Source: Romanomermis culicivorax
Lineage: Eukaryota > Nematoda > Enoplea > Mermithida > Mermithidae
DNA: 64,000 nucleotides
Reading direction: 5' to 3'
NCBI GenBank assembly: GCA_963922205.1
Contig: CAWUHX010000528.1
Location: 16,426-80,425, forward strand
Positions 33,701-45,986 of this stretch are shown in pieces. The position numbers and the translations under genes were made by a program. Every line of letters begins with the position of its first letter. The first letter of the stretch is position 1. The notes beneath the pieces are model-generated. The model had not been told where the DNA came from. It saw only the letters and a list, made by a program, of their open reading frames with translations, and made no database searches.

Positions 33701-34592
33701 ATGGAATAAACCCGCGAGACAAAAGACCCGTGCAACTCTGAAACCGATTACCATTACTGGGCCGTTTCATGGAGTTGGTGTCGACTGTATGAGATCAATG
33801 ACCACTAGTGAAAATGGAAACTGTTTTATTGTAGTCTTTATAGACTACTTTACTAAATGGGTCGAAGCTTTCGCTACTCTGGACATTACTGCGCAAACCA
33901 TAGCACGACTTTTTGTTACACAAATTGTCTGCAGACATGGGGCACCGCAGATTCTTCAGTCTGATCGTGGCACTGATTTCACCTCCAAATTGATGACTGA
34001 AATCACTGCCATTTGTTCAACTAAGAAAACCCACTCCACCGATTATCATCCCATGACAAATGGAGAAGTGGAAAGAGCTAATCAAACGCTAGCTACACGG
34101 TTACGTATGTATGTCCACCAAGGTCATACTGATTGGGATGAACACCTGCCGTATTCTGTGTTCGCTGTCAACATTAGCATGAATGAGTCCACAGGGTATT
34201 CACCCTTTGAGCTCATGTATGGTCGTACACCCATGCTATCTGTTGATGCAGCACTCTCATTCAACCCTCCGGCTCATATCATAGATGTTTCTACTTATGA
34301 TATGGAGGTCAAACAGCATTTTACGAATGCCTTGACCTTGATCCAGAGCAGAATTGAGAGATCACAGGCGGCTTATGCTAGGTCCTACGACCGCATTTCA
34401 CAAGATGTCTCATACAAGGTTGGGGATCAGGTGCTCAAACTGCGCACCACCAGCAAAGGTGATCTAACGCCTAAATTGCTGCCCATTTATGATGGGCCCT
34501 ACTTTGTGAGGAATGTAGCACATCCCAATGTCACCATTCGACTTGAGACGGACCAAGCGGATACTGAGCATGTCAATGAGCTCAGACGCTAG
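30630..34592 (+). pseudogene. pol of element C: protease, RT, RNase H, integrase
   Basis: The frame overlaps the preceding ORF by 113 nt in a different phase. Domains in order: protease (A-L-I-D-T-G-A near 31150; L-V-L-G-T-N-F-L near 31360), RT with intact Y-L-D-D (near 32410), RNase H, integrase with zinc residues H..H and CQQC (33585-33690) and the D, D, E triad (VDCM 33780, QSDRGTDF 33960, NGEVERANQ 34063), then a C-terminal barrel. One TGA at 32691-32693 interrupts an otherwise continuous frame between RT and RNase H. The first RNase H aspartate is valine (codon 32853). Domain order and motifs are Gypsy-type. Without the TGA it would be a typical 1300-residue polyprotein. Confidence 0.85.
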
Positions 34593-35207
34593 GTGTCACC
34601 TGCCCAGCCTACAGAAGCAGAGGATATACCTTCTACTCCACAGGTGATCGAGACGGCACCTTTGTTGATTCCATCAACAAACAGAGATTTTACACAAGAT
34701 CTCATTGACCCACATCTTGATGCAGAGGTCTCCAACCCGTAATCAAATGGCTTTTCTCTTCTTTACTTACGGACGGGGTCATCCTTTTTCGAAGGACCAC
34801 CCTGCCCCTCACATAATACCCACTCCTGTTCCATGCTGGAATAGCAGTGTAAAGAAGAGAATGAGTAGCGATCAATGCATCTAAACTAGGGTATTGCCCC
34901 ATATCACAGGCGCATCCCTGCGATAGCCTATATCTCGTCTCTAAAATTTTCAGATTTCAGAAAAAATTCAGATTTCACAAATCAATCGACAATTGGCAAC
35001 TTCACCGAAGGGATCAACTGACGTCAGCAACTCCACCCATCTCCAATGGACGTCAGCAACTCCACCCACCATTGACAAAATTCCACAAGCCAAAACACAC
35101 CGAAAAACCACTGGACCATGGACTGCCCGCCGTCACCATCACCTGAACATTTGACTTTCACCGACATGCGCACAAGGACGAGGACACCCTTTTTCAAAGG
35201 ACCCCCA
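34593..35207 (+). other. 3' tail of element C
   Basis: After the TAG at 34590 the same frame stays open to 34741, so pol may once have been about 50 residues longer. The rest is non-coding. At 35018-35072 there are two copies of GACGTCAGCAACTCCACCCA, echoing the leader array. No clean polypurine tract is visible right before the LTR. Confidence 0.5.
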
Positions 35208-36614
35208 TGTCACATGCTGACGGATTTGGTCAAACGTCACGTGATTCACATCACAATTTTTCATTATGTTTTTAGTTACCTTTTGTGTTACAGTAATTTG
35301 CATCAATTTTGCGTTTCATTTTTATACTTTTTACATGCAATTTATGGGTGTACTTTTCATGTTTTATTTCTGTTGCTTTTGCGCACATTTTATTTCGGTT
35401 TCGAATTATTATTTTTGTTATACACATAGACTACGGTATGTGCCCGCTAGTCAAGAATTTCTGTTAAGCTTTCCAAGCTCATCACTGTAATTGGAGCACA
35501 ACGTGCACCTCTTATCAGTAAAAACTAGTGACGTTTCGCAACGTGAAACAACTAGTTCGAAATTCTCACTAGTGACGTTCCTATGTTAAGCATTGAGAGT
35601 GGAAACTCGCCCTGATGCTTAATGTTGAGAACTGGAAAATGTCTATGTGACCATACGCATCTTCTGCAATGATTTCCGCTGCAGAAGTTAGCTTGGGGGA
35701 GTGTTAACTCTGCCCAAGGCATACTGTAGTTTATGGAGCCCTTTAAAAGGGCATGTTTCGTCTTTTTGTCACTCATTATTGGGCCTAACTGGTGTTTCGT
35801 CTTTTAGCTTTGCATCCACATTTGCCCTCGTTGACTTTTATTATATTTTTATATTGTCAACTGTGTTCGCCGCTCGTCGAATAAAATTTGCATATTTCTG
35901 CCTCTGGCCTCCTTATACGTTACCACTACAGTAACCCGACCGTAGGAACCCGTCCCCATCGCCATTAATCGTGGAACCCTGTCGCCCTTGCTGAGGAAAC
36001 GTTTGTTACCGCCGCCTGCTTACCAGCAGCCACATTACCCTACGCCGAATCGCTCGGATTCCCGTTCCCGTACATCGCTGTCCGTAGGACCCCGTTTTGA
36101 CCCCCAGCACCCGTCACCTAGAGCCGAGGAGGTTAAGAAGAGGATCAGTGAGTCTTCTCAGGGGTTATTAGTGTTGAGGGTATATTTGTGGGAGTCTCCC
36201 TCGGAAGTACCCTCAGTTAAGAAAGCCCTCAGACCCTTAAGGTCAGGGCCAATAAGGGGATTTAGGTTAACAATCGGGTCCCCTACAGTACGCCATTCTT
36301 TGAATGGCACCGTACCCCATTCGGGTGAGTGAGGACAAGGGATTGGCACCCCTGACCCGGCCGTGTTGTCTGTTATTATACAGCATAACCCTAGGACAAG
36401 GCCGAGGTACACCATAGGTTTACCTGTGGTAGTTCCAGCTGGGTTAGGTTCCTGAACTGAAGATATAAACGGAGCCACCCCAGGGGGTCACAGCATGTCA
36501 CCTACAGTGTCATGGCCATATTGCCTATGGGATATGGTATGGGTTTTCCCATCAATGTGACTGATCACCAATCTACTTAAAGTGACATGGCTCCCAATTT
36601 CAGTTAATGTGACA
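35208..36614 (+). repeat. 3' LTR of element C
   Basis: 1407 bp, aligned to the 5' LTR from TGTCACATGCTGACGG to TTAATGTGACA. TTTAAAA at 35742 and AATAAA at 35880 are conserved. CTTG follows at 36615. Confidence 0.85.
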
Positions 36615-36618
36615 CTTG

Positions 36619-37373
36619 CATGTATTTCATTGTTTGGATGTTTATAACGTGTTCTTGAAACTTTGTAGTGTGACATAGTTATGAAAACGTTTTTTAGGCG
36701 TAATAATTTAAAAATGGAGTGATCAATGTGGATGACTGGTGGTGGATACCTCAAATTTCAAGGCTAAATTTGAATTTAAATTGTTTTGAAACTAGTTTTC
36801 TTAGGTTTGAAGCAATAGAAAATTTGAAGTGTCTGAATTTCAATTTTAGTTATTTCATGGCACATTGTTGTGTGGCATATCCGTCTTCGCCACAATATTT
36901 TTCGATTGATGATGGGGCAATTGACTGAAGACCCCTACTTCATTTACAGCTGATATAAGGAGAACAATATTAAATTGATAACTGAAGAAGGAATGATTGC
37001 AACCATGCACAAATTCATGTGCAATTATTTGATGGCAGCTCGAGGCTAAAGGAAATTAAAGCCTAGGAGATGCTTACAATTACTCTGTCTGATGCTTGCA
37101 GCATCTATTGACCAACTGGACATCGTTTAATAGAAATAAAGATGTGAACAACCATGTCAATGAATTGGCAGTTGAAGCACATCCTCAGGGTCTGTCTGTA
37201 CCCCCTGATGTGGTTTTTTAGTTTTTGTACTTTTGTTTTTTATTGATACTGATTTACTATTTTTACTAGTGTTCCTGGTCCCATTTTCAATCATATTTTG
37301 CATGTACTAGTTTATTGTTATATTTTTTCAAGTAAAATTAGCTGCATTTTTCATATTGAGTGACTGATAACTG
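36619..37373. other. No recognisable gene
   Basis: AT-rich intergenic DNA. The phrase GTGGATGACTGGTGG at 36729 recurs at 38457, hinting at an old shared repeat, but no element could be bounded. Confidence 0.4.
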
Positions 37374-37754
37374 TTAAAGACCTGTCATACTTCACCGCGC
37401 AGTGCCATGCGGCATCGTGGAATGCTGGTTGTCCTATTCATACTAACAGGCAGCGCCATGCGGTGCCGTGCAGTACTGCCCAGTGGCTTGTCATACTTTG
37501 CAAGGCGGTACTGCTCGGCGCCATATGGCGCCGCTTTCTTACTTTTGGATTTTGCTCTTCTCGAAAAATGTGTATTGGTTTAGTTGAAACCGGATGGGGC
37601 GCCGCGCGGCGCTGCAAAAATTACAAAAACCTATTCATACTTCAAAGGTGGTACCGCGTGGCGCCCGCCAGCGCCGCTTTTTAGTATGAATAGAACAACG
37701 GGCGCTGCGCAGCCCTATGCGGTACCACATAGTGAAGTATGACAGGGCCTTTAT
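37374..37754. mobile_element. TTAA-flanked MITE, full copy
   Basis: Left end TTAA then AGACCTGTCATACTTCA; right end TGAAGTATGACAGGGCCT then TTAT (probably mutated TTAA). The interior is built from GC-rich phrases of the GGCGCCGCGCGGCGC kind, in strong contrast to the AT-rich flanks. TTAA targets are typical of piggyBac-type elements. Copy 1 at 23139 also starts at TTAA. Confidence 0.65.
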
Positions 37755-38547
37755 ACAAGAATATGAGATAAAATTAACCTGTTAATAGTAAAAATTCAAA
37801 AATTAATATGGATCATTTATAAACAAAAACTGAATAATAAAAATAAAAATATTACACTAATAATGTGTACTTTATAGTTGATAGCACCACCTACAAAACC
37901 AATGACATGCTAAATATGTGCTCTAAACCATAGAGATGATGTTTCTTTTGAGTGCAACATATACATATAGTGTTATATTTTAATTCTTTTCTTTTTATTT
38001 GTATCAAAACTCTGTATCTGGTGATCCACTAAAAATAAGATTTGATTTACAACCAAGAATGATTTAAGCAGGAGTTCCAAGAAGTTCATGCCTTAATACT
38101 GAAACCTACTTTGTGTTGGGCCGGGGCACATACACCTTTTTTGAAACAGAGTGCTGGAAAAAAACCACTCAAAAAACCTTGCAATGTCAAAGTTATTTCA
38201 AATCGTAAAATCTCAGATTTCATGATTTGCGATATTTGCGAAAAAATGGTGGTGAAGAAATAGCGTGATGAGTTTAATAGAGAAAACGACCAGATATGGC
38301 AAGGTATAAAAAAATAATAATATCACTGACCAATATTTGGCACACGATGCAATGACTACAGTAATTGCGCCACCCAGCTTGAATTTAGATGGCATGTGTT
38401 GGGCACCCTGCTACTTGCAAAGTCGCAATGGGGAAGTCAACATGCAAATCAAAAAAGTGGATGACTGGTGGTGCATACATTTGCATAGAAATACAGTGCC
38501 ACAGATATTGAAAAATCAATCTTGTTCTGATTATATTTTTTGGTTAC
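37755..38547. other. No recognisable gene
   Basis: AT-rich intergenic DNA with no domain, TIR pair or LTR that I can support. Confidence 0.4.
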
Positions 38548-38555
38548 TTCATGCT

Positions 38556-39483
38556 GGTTTGTAGCCATATGCGCCAATATCAATTGCGCTTTCTAATTTG
38601 CGCCCTAGCCAATTGCGCCAATTTTCAAGTGCACTACTTTTATATGCGCCCTATGCATTTGGATCATGTGTATAATGCGCCAATTGCAATTGCACTTTTT
38701 GCAAATGCGCCTTGGTGTTTTCATTCATCATAGAATGGGCAATGAAAAAACCGGTAATAAAAAAAGGTACAAAGATGACTATTGTCTCCAGAAATTGTTT
38801 AGGAAACATTTTTTGCACAGAATTTTTCCAATCCGAAATTTTTGCAGTATGTTTATTTTTCTCAGACTTACGTAGTTAATCTATATCAGAGTTTATCTAC
38901 TGTAAATGAATCTATGATCGACCGTGATTCTATGATCACATAATCCTGTGACCAGCATCTTCACAATTCAAATTTGTTCAGAAGCAGCAAAAGTAAACAT
39001 TTGCTCCAGATCTTACCACTTGAGTTTGAAAGTCAAAATAGCAAGACATATATGTATAGTTACAGTCTTCAATACCCCAAAGGATCAGCCAGATTATAAG
39101 CTTTGCTGGTCATAAAATCAGTAGCACTAATTTTTCCCTGATCAAACTGTAGCCTAAGTGTAAAAAATTCTGTGGTTCCAAATGCAACATGATTTCTTTC
39201 TGACAGTTTACAACTCTGTGGCTATGTGACTAGCTGGGTGGTACTGTATGATTGTACGATAATTTACAGTGCTGTTTTTGCCTAGTTTGCGTGGTCTTCA
39301 ATAATGATTACATTTCTCATTTGATACTATCTTTACAGTGTCCAATTAGAGTTATGGCGCAAATGAACAATGGGCATTTGAAAATGGTGCATTTAACACA
39401 CGGGGCATTTGCTAATTGCGCATATGACATGTGGCGCAATTGGCAAAAGTGCATATGAAAAAAGCACAATTGGCAACACCCCA
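38556..39483. mobile_element. hAT-type non-autonomous element with TGCGCC subterminal repeats
   Basis: Flanked by the 8-bp duplication TTCATGCT (38548-38555 and 39484-39491). Short inverted termini: GGTTTGTAGCCATATGCGC at the left and the complement of TGGGGTGTTGCCAATTGTGC at the right. About 150 bp inside each end are packed with TGCGCC/TTGCGC/ATTTGC motifs at roughly 15-20 bp spacing, in opposite orientation at the two ends. The interior is non-coding. Confidence 0.75.
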
Positions 39484-39491
39484 TTCATGCT

Positions 39492-40703
39492 AGCATCGAC
39501 TAGTAAAACCTTTTACCAACAACTTGTTTAAATTTGCATAAACTATTTAGCGGTGCACCCACATTCTTTTTACTATTCATTACTGTATATTGATATATAA
39601 TTTTAGCCTCAGAGATTACAGTAGGAGCAAAAGGCCAAAGGCCCTGGCGCCATCACTCGCAGACGTCAAGTGAAAGGAGACCTTTAGAGGGATCTTTCGA
39701 ATAAGTTCTTTGCTGAGAAGGAAGCTTTCTCTTCTGGGATACTACGAGGAGCCATGGTGAGGCCCCTTATTAAAGGTAAGTTAGTAATTGTTGTTGCACG
39801 GCCTGGGGAACCAAACTGTTGCGCAATATCCAAGGCCTAGCCAAGGAATAGCTCTAACTAGTTCAGTTAAGACCAAACCCGTCGTTCTTTAACCCTAAGG
39901 AAAGACCTGCACAACACATGGTGGGGAGATGCTCATCTTTGGTTGTAAAGATTGCAAGAATTTAAAGTTTAACATTTGTGGTAAACTTTAAAACATTAAA
40001 CATTAAAACATTTGTGGTAAACTCTAAAATGCTACTACAACAATAGGAACCAAACATTATGCCATCAGGACAGTAGTACAACCCTCATGTGACACGCCGG
40101 GTGGTTTATACTGAAGTTAGAATACACCAATGCAGATTTTTGACTTGCTGAGCAATCAAATGATTGTCAGTTATACTGAGGTTGGTCTATTGTTTTTGTA
40201 ATTTGTATACATTAAAAAGAAAACAGTTCTCATCACACCTGAAAATCGGAAAAGTTTTGATGGGGATCAAATAGGGAAAAACCGTTACCTAAATTAGGTC
40301 ACGTGAAAATACTCATTACAGCGAAAAGTTTCGAAAAATTTTGTCCTAGATCAAAAAAAATGTTGATCAGAATCAAATATTGAAAACACTGTGGTCTGGA
40401 TAAAATACTGAATAGGTGACATAAGAATACTCATCACAACAAAAAAATAGAAAAATTCCAATTCAGATCCAAAAAATTTGATTCGGATCAAAAAAACTTG
40501 GATTCGGATAAAAAAATTTTTTATTGATGGCTGATCCATGCAGATGATCCGTGAAAAAAGTCCGTCTTTCAGACGATTTTGCCACACATCCGGATCATCA
40601 GATATATGGAATTTTTGGAGTGAAATATATGGAATTTTTGGAGTGAAAACATATAGAATTTTATATTGAATTTTTGAGTGAAAATAAATTTGAAAAACAT
40701 GAT
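39492..40703. other. No recognisable gene
   Basis: Intergenic DNA. A short AAACATTAAA-type direct repeat occurs near 39970-40030, and GGATCAAAAAA-like repeats near 40350-40510. Nothing coding was found. Confidence 0.4.
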
Positions 40704-40818
40704 GTAGCCAGGAGTCGAACCTGGGTAATCAGCATTCTGGGCTGATGTACTCACCACTCGACCAGTGGTGAGGACATCAGCCCGGAATGCTGGTAACCCA
40801 GGTTCGACTCCTCGCTAC
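40704..40818. repeat. Head-to-head pair of tRNA-derived sequences
   Basis: An inverted repeat with arms of about 55 bp and a 5-nt loop (CGACC at about 40759). Each arm, read outward, has a Pol III A box-like TGGTCGAGTGG or its sister, an anticodon-arm-like stem around CAGCCC(A/G)GAATGCTG, and a perfect B box GGTTCGACTCC. The T stem pairs fully on the minus-strand copy. The 5' acceptor strand is missing from both, so neither folds as a complete tRNA. They are probably SINE heads or tRNA pseudogenes. Confidence 0.6.
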
Positions 40819-41401
40819 GCACTATTTTCTGAAGCAATTTTCTACGCAATAATATTTTTATATTGGAATATGCATTTTTTGACGATTTTACTGTCCTACT
40901 GTAGCAGTATTGATTTTCTGACTCTCCACCCAAATGGCTTAGTGAAAACGCCATAATTTCTGCGCCAGAATGTGAAATTCCAAAGAACACACAATGCTGC
41001 ACTTGTATCATCACATTCTTGAAATATGATAAACTAATACTCAACCTTTGTGCCCAATGTATTCACGATTTTTTTGTAACTCTTTTTATTACAAAAGTCC
41101 CTAATGGAATTCTTACAAAATCGACGACAGTCGGTGACATTCAGCAATTGTCAGAAACTAGAATCCTAGAATTCTTTCACTTTTGAGTTGGACTTGATTG
41201 TCCTTTTACCCTGACCATCCCTCTCCTGATCATCCTGTTAACCTGATGCACATAATTCTCATTACCCCAACCAATAGAAATTTTTCAGAGAGTGTATTCA
41301 TTAGAAGCCTTCCCGATATCTTGACTGGGGTGTATAGACCATGAAGTGCAAAACATAAAGCAAGTTTTGAACACAGAATACAAGTACAATTCTAATTATT
41401 G
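40819..41401. other. No recognisable gene
   Basis: Intergenic DNA between the tRNA-like pair and the solo LTR. Nothing was recognised. Confidence 0.4.
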
Positions 41402-42818
41402 TGTCACGTGCTGATGAATTTCGTTGAACGTCACGTGATTCACATCAAAATTTTTCTTATGTTTTTCGATAGGTTTTGTGCTACAGTAATTCGCATCAAT
41501 TCTGCATTTCGTTTTTATAATTTTTACATGCAATTTATGTGTGTACTTTTTATGTTTCGTTTCTGTTTCATTTGCACACATTTTATTTCTGGTTCGATTT
41601 AATTTTTTTTTATCGCACACATAGACTACGGTATGTACCCGCTAGTCAAGAATTTCCATTAAAGATAAGCTCTCTGAGCTCATTGCTATATTTGGAGCAC
41701 AATGTGCATCTCTTATCAGTAAAAACTAGCGACGTTTCGCAACATGAAATGACTAGTTTGGAGATAAATCTAAATGATGTTCATATGTTTATCATGAAGA
41801 GTGAAACTCGCCACAATGCTTAACATATTCAAACTGGAAATGTCTATGTGACCATAGGCATCTTCTGCAGCAATTTCCCCTGCAGAAGTTAGCTTGGGAG
41901 TTGTTAGCTCCGCCCAAGGCATACTGTAGGTTTACGGGAACCTTTTAAAGGGCTTGTTTCTTTAGTTTTGCACTCATTTTTGGGCCTAATCATCTCCCTT
42001 TGCCTTTTAGCTGTCTCCACCTTCGTCAATGTTATTTTTATAAATCTGCTTATTCATGCATCTGCCCCCATTATATTAATAAATTTGCATATTCCTTTGG
42101 TGCCTCCACTTTATTTACCTTACCATATCCCGTACCTAGGAGTTACTCCATCGCCCTTGGCTTAGGAATCCCCCATTGCCTCCCTCGAGGAACGTTTTGC
42201 ATCACTCGCTGAGCCGCATCAGTCCATACCCCATGCCGAACTGAATCGGATTGCCATACCTGCTCCCATCATCCCCTGGATCCACAAACACCCTTAACCT
42301 GTTGCCCCTGCACTGAGTATTTGAGAAGAGGACTAGGTGAGTCTTCTCTGGGGTTTTTGTTGTTGAGGTTATATTTGTGGGAATCCTCCATAAGCTGGTT
42401 TTCCCTTGAGAATCCCTTCAGTTAGCATAGCCCTTGAACCCTTTGGGTCAGGGCCAAAAAGGGGATTTTGGTTTACAATCAGGTCCCCTACAGTAAGCCA
42501 TTCCACGAATGGCATTGTTCTCTATTCCCAGTGAATGAGGACTAAGGATTGTCACCATTGACCTGGCAGCATTGTCCATTATTCTACAGCAGAACCGGAG
42601 GACAGTTCCAAGGTACACTATAGGTTTTCCTGTAGTCAGTGCCAGCTGGGTTAGGTTCCCGTAACGAATACCAAACAGAGCCACCCAATGGGGTCACTGC
42701 ATGTCACTCACAGTGGCATGACCATAGTTTCTACGAAATATGGTATGGGTTTACCCATCAATGTGACTTCACCAGGTCTACTTAATGTGACATGGCTCCC
42801 AATTCATTTAATGTGACA
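41402..42818 (+). repeat. Diverged solo LTR of the element C family
   Basis: Aligns end to end with both LTRs of element C, from TGTCACGTGCTGATG to TTAATGTGACA, with many more differences than those two show from each other. No internal element sequence follows on either side. The flanking tetranucleotides (ATTG and ATGT) do not match, so the duplication has been lost or the copy arose by recombination between elements. Confidence 0.75.
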
Positions 42819-42992
42819 ATGTTGAGGCTGGCTGAGAAACTTTATTATCTGAACTCTGATGTTAGGACACAGCTTGCGTTTATTTCACAACAATAAAAGA
42901 AAATTTTCGTCTTCTAGATTTATACAAGCACAAATTCAAGCATATCATCAGTTATTCAAATGAGTGAAATCCGAAAATGATCAAACAAACAG

Positions 42993-43545
42993 TTAATAAT
43001 CATAAAAAATATCATCATCCTCCAGTTTAACACCCCAAAATGGACTGTGCACACATTTACTGCCACAGCACTTCTCTATCCATTTGCGATATAAATTCCA
43101 ATTTTCAATTGATTCATCAATATACAGCCTTTGTCGTATGCACAGGCGTTTAACTGCTTTGCATTGCAGCAATAAACGGTATGTTGTTCTAGCAACCAAT
43201 AACACGCGTAAATTCGGCAAGTTTTCCAGCGCAACAACCAAATCATCAATCCCTGGATGGGCGTAACGCTTGAACCTATATAGAGAGTCATTGGTGAAAT
43301 AATCAATACTTAAAAAGTGCAAGCTCCGCAGTTTTGAAGATAGTTTTCCAAACCACTTTATGGGCAGATGGTCAACAGCGAAATAACGTAAATTCGGGCA
43401 TTGTTCGAAAATTATATCAATCAAAGCTAGGTAGTACTCCGTGGAGGCAGTGCCCCGACACAAGGATACACCTTCTGTGAAAGCCGAACAATGAAATCTC
43501 AATAATTCACTAAAGCGATCCATCCAGCCAGCTGATAAGTCTAAA
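42993..43545 (-). CDS. Terminal exon of a leucine-rich repeat-like host protein
   Basis: On the minus strand an intron end GATTTTGTTTTTCAG precedes 43545, and the frame then runs 183 codons to a stop at 42993. The product has spaced leucine patterns typical of irregular LRRs in F-box-type proteins (CPNLRYFAVDHLPIKW, LRSLHFLSIDYF, LENLPNLRVLLVA) and an acidic end. No upstream exon was recognised in the window, and it may be truncated by nearby insertions. Function cannot be assigned from this exon. Confidence 0.55.
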
Positions 43546-43747
43546 CTGAAAAACAAAATCTAATATTACATTGAGATATGCTTTGAAGTAAAAACTTTTC
43601 AGATATAATAGGTAGGATCCTGCATAGGATGCCCACAGTCTAGTCCAGCCCTGCCCCTGAAAAGCTCTGGGCTTAGATTGGAAAGAATGGTCAGATGCAT
43701 ATTTATTCTATATCACACTACTGAAATAATTTCTCATTGGATTTCGT

Positions 43748-44633
43748 CACCTGCTCTGCATAAGTGGCGTGTCTCCAATACAGCGAAAGTCAAAATAGCG
43801 AGACTCAAAACAGCGATTCTCATTACAGCAAAGTCTCAATACAGCAAATAGTAGAAAGTTCTGCATTAGAGTAAACACAATCATCATTTTTGAAGTAAAT
43901 ATGCAAATTAGATATATTAAAATCGATTTTGCTTGTCGAGATTGTCTATTTACATTTGGCCATCTAAGTTCCACATGCTTTTGTGCCGCAGTTGGGGTAG
44001 GTATGCACGAACGGACCATTCCATAATCACAAAAAAATTAATCAACGAAATGAGCAAGTAAGATGAAATGGAAATAAGAATTAAACATTAAAGGCAGAAC
44101 AAAAACCAAATCATAAAAAACGAAAAGTTAAATAATGTAATAAAAAGTAGGTAAAAAAAGAACAAAATTACACCACCTGAAAAAATTAAACACAAAGAAC
44201 AAAAAAAGGCTCAACATAAGAATATAAAAAGAAATAAGCCAATAAAGGAAAAAAACAAAAAATATGCATGAAGATTATGTTGTTAATAAACAAATGATAA
44301 TAAAAAGCTGTAATTTCGTGATGACACATGCTGTAAAGCTGTCAGAAATCTGGAGATTGATGGCAAAATGTGTAACAAACAGCATGCACTATATCGGAAT
44401 GGAGGATCTGATAGGTCACCTATGATGCATCAAACCATGTACCTCGCCTAATCTCCGTTTTTGATCTAGAGATAACTTTTTTGAAAATTCGTCAATTTGA
44501 GAATCTGTTCTGAGAATTCACTATAATGAGGATCGCTGTATTGAAACTTCGCCATAATGAGGATCATTGTTTTGGGACTTCGCTGCATCGAGTCTCGCTA
44601 TTTTGAGTTTCACTGATTAGAGGTGAAACTGCA
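43748..44633. mobile_element. MITE with repeated AATACAGCGAAAGTC termini
   Basis: The left end holds stacked short units (TCTCCAATACAGCGAAAGTC, AAAATAGCGAGACTC, AAACAGCGATTCTC). The right end holds the same units in reverse complement down to TTTCACTGATTAGAGGTG. Such stacked termini are typical of Tc/mariner or pogo relatives. The interior is A-rich and non-coding. Exact ends are uncertain. Confidence 0.5.
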
Positions 44634-45779
44634 TTAGTTACATTCATGAAAAGACTCCAAATTTGAATTTGTAGTTTAAGTTCAACCTTATCTATCCCAG
44701 AATTAGTTGCTGTATAATCTGTGACAAGACTGTGTTTGACGACAAGGCAAACTTCTGAGAAACTATATCTGAAACTATTTAGACATGATTGTTCTTGATA
44801 TTCGATTCTGTTTTCATTGGAGTTTTTCCTGCTGTACATTTTTTCAATTTTCAATTTTTCAAGTGCCAAATGGAAGTGTCTGTCTTTAAATGTGCTGCAA
44901 TTTTTGTATCATTTTTTAATTCTACTCAATTAATAAGGCATCAAATGATAACCGATCAGCATGTCAGATTAACAGCTATCATCGAGATCATTTGACGAAA
45001 ATTAGTAGCATTCATACATGCACAGCATAGAAATTTTGTTGCTGATCAGCAGGGACAGCAGGTGGAATGCAAAAGTTTTTTTTATTCTTGACAATGAACA
45101 GAAGATGTTAGGAAGATACTTCAATGTCCAAACAGCATTTATCTTCAGTCTATATTGGTCAGATATGTGAAATAATTCGCTTAGACAGCACTTTTCAAAG
45201 TTTTAATGTTACCTCTATAGAATCAAGTTTGATTTGCCTAAAAAAATTGTTAGGCTACAGTATCATTTCTATTCTTATGTCGACTTCCTCTTCTCTCTTG
45301 CTCATTTTTCTTCATCAACTTCTCAATCATTGCTGGGTGGGTCAAATCTGCTGAGGTCAGCAAGAATCTACTGGGGGTCAATAAAAATTTGCAGGGAGTC
45401 AAAACCCCTGGAACCCTCCCATGTGCATGTAAGCCAGCTTCACATATATGATGTTGGCAAAAATTTGCTTGAAGGAGTCCTCTGTTTTGGATGACACTGA
45501 AGCAACAAAAATAGCATTACAGCGTTTTCGTTCAGCTATCTAACCCACAGCTAGGCTATCTTTCTGTAAAGAGCTTACAATAATTGTAATTGCTACAAAA
45601 ATTTTTTCTCAAAATTACAAAGCTTCATAGAGTAGCAATGCCAATTTATTTTCCATCAGTTTGTTCCAGATCCTAGAAAGATTTCCATTGAAAGCTTGGA
45701 TAACCTGAGAGTACTCAACTGCTGAAGTAGCACGTGCATGTGCTGGTGAATTAGAAAAATATTTATACACAGCCTATTG
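44634..45779. other. No recognisable gene
   Basis: AT-rich DNA upstream of element B. Its 5' LTR, gag and protease would be expected here, but I recognise none of them. Confidence 0.4.
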
Positions 45780-45986
45780 AAAATGGATATTTTTGATTTG
45801 GCGCAGGAGGAATCAAAACATTTTCCTACATTGGCTTGACAACTGTTGCATGAACAATTTTATCAATTACAGCTTCAAGTAGCCCTAAAAAATGCAGTTA
45901 CAGCAAGCGGGTAGATATTTTACCATAGATTATATGAAAAATCAAGTCTGGAAGTCAATACAGTAATAGATTTCAGAAAAGGTTCA

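Larger units (their letters stand above)
24824..36614 (+). mobile_element. Element C: LTR retrotransposon with glycoprotein-like ORF before pol
   Basis: 11.8 kb on the plus strand. LTRs are 24824-26207 and 35208-36614, each TGTC...GACA, flanked by CTTG at 24820-24823 and 36615-36618. A primer-binding site directly follows the 5' LTR. Order: LTR, non-coding leader with structured repeats, glycoprotein-like ORF fused to an aspartic protease domain, pol (second protease, RT, RNase H, integrase), tail, LTR. No gag is recognisable. Defects seen are a frame break near 29570, a TGA at 32691 and a changed RNase H active site, so this copy is probably inactive. Confidence 0.85.

Noticed and set aside
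40704..40818. A functional tRNA gene
   Set aside because: A and B boxes and an anticodon-like arm are present, but the 5' acceptor strand is missing in both orientations.
41402..42818. A second complete element C next to the solo LTR
   Set aside because: Neither side of the LTR shows leader, glycoprotein or pol sequence, so it is a solo LTR.
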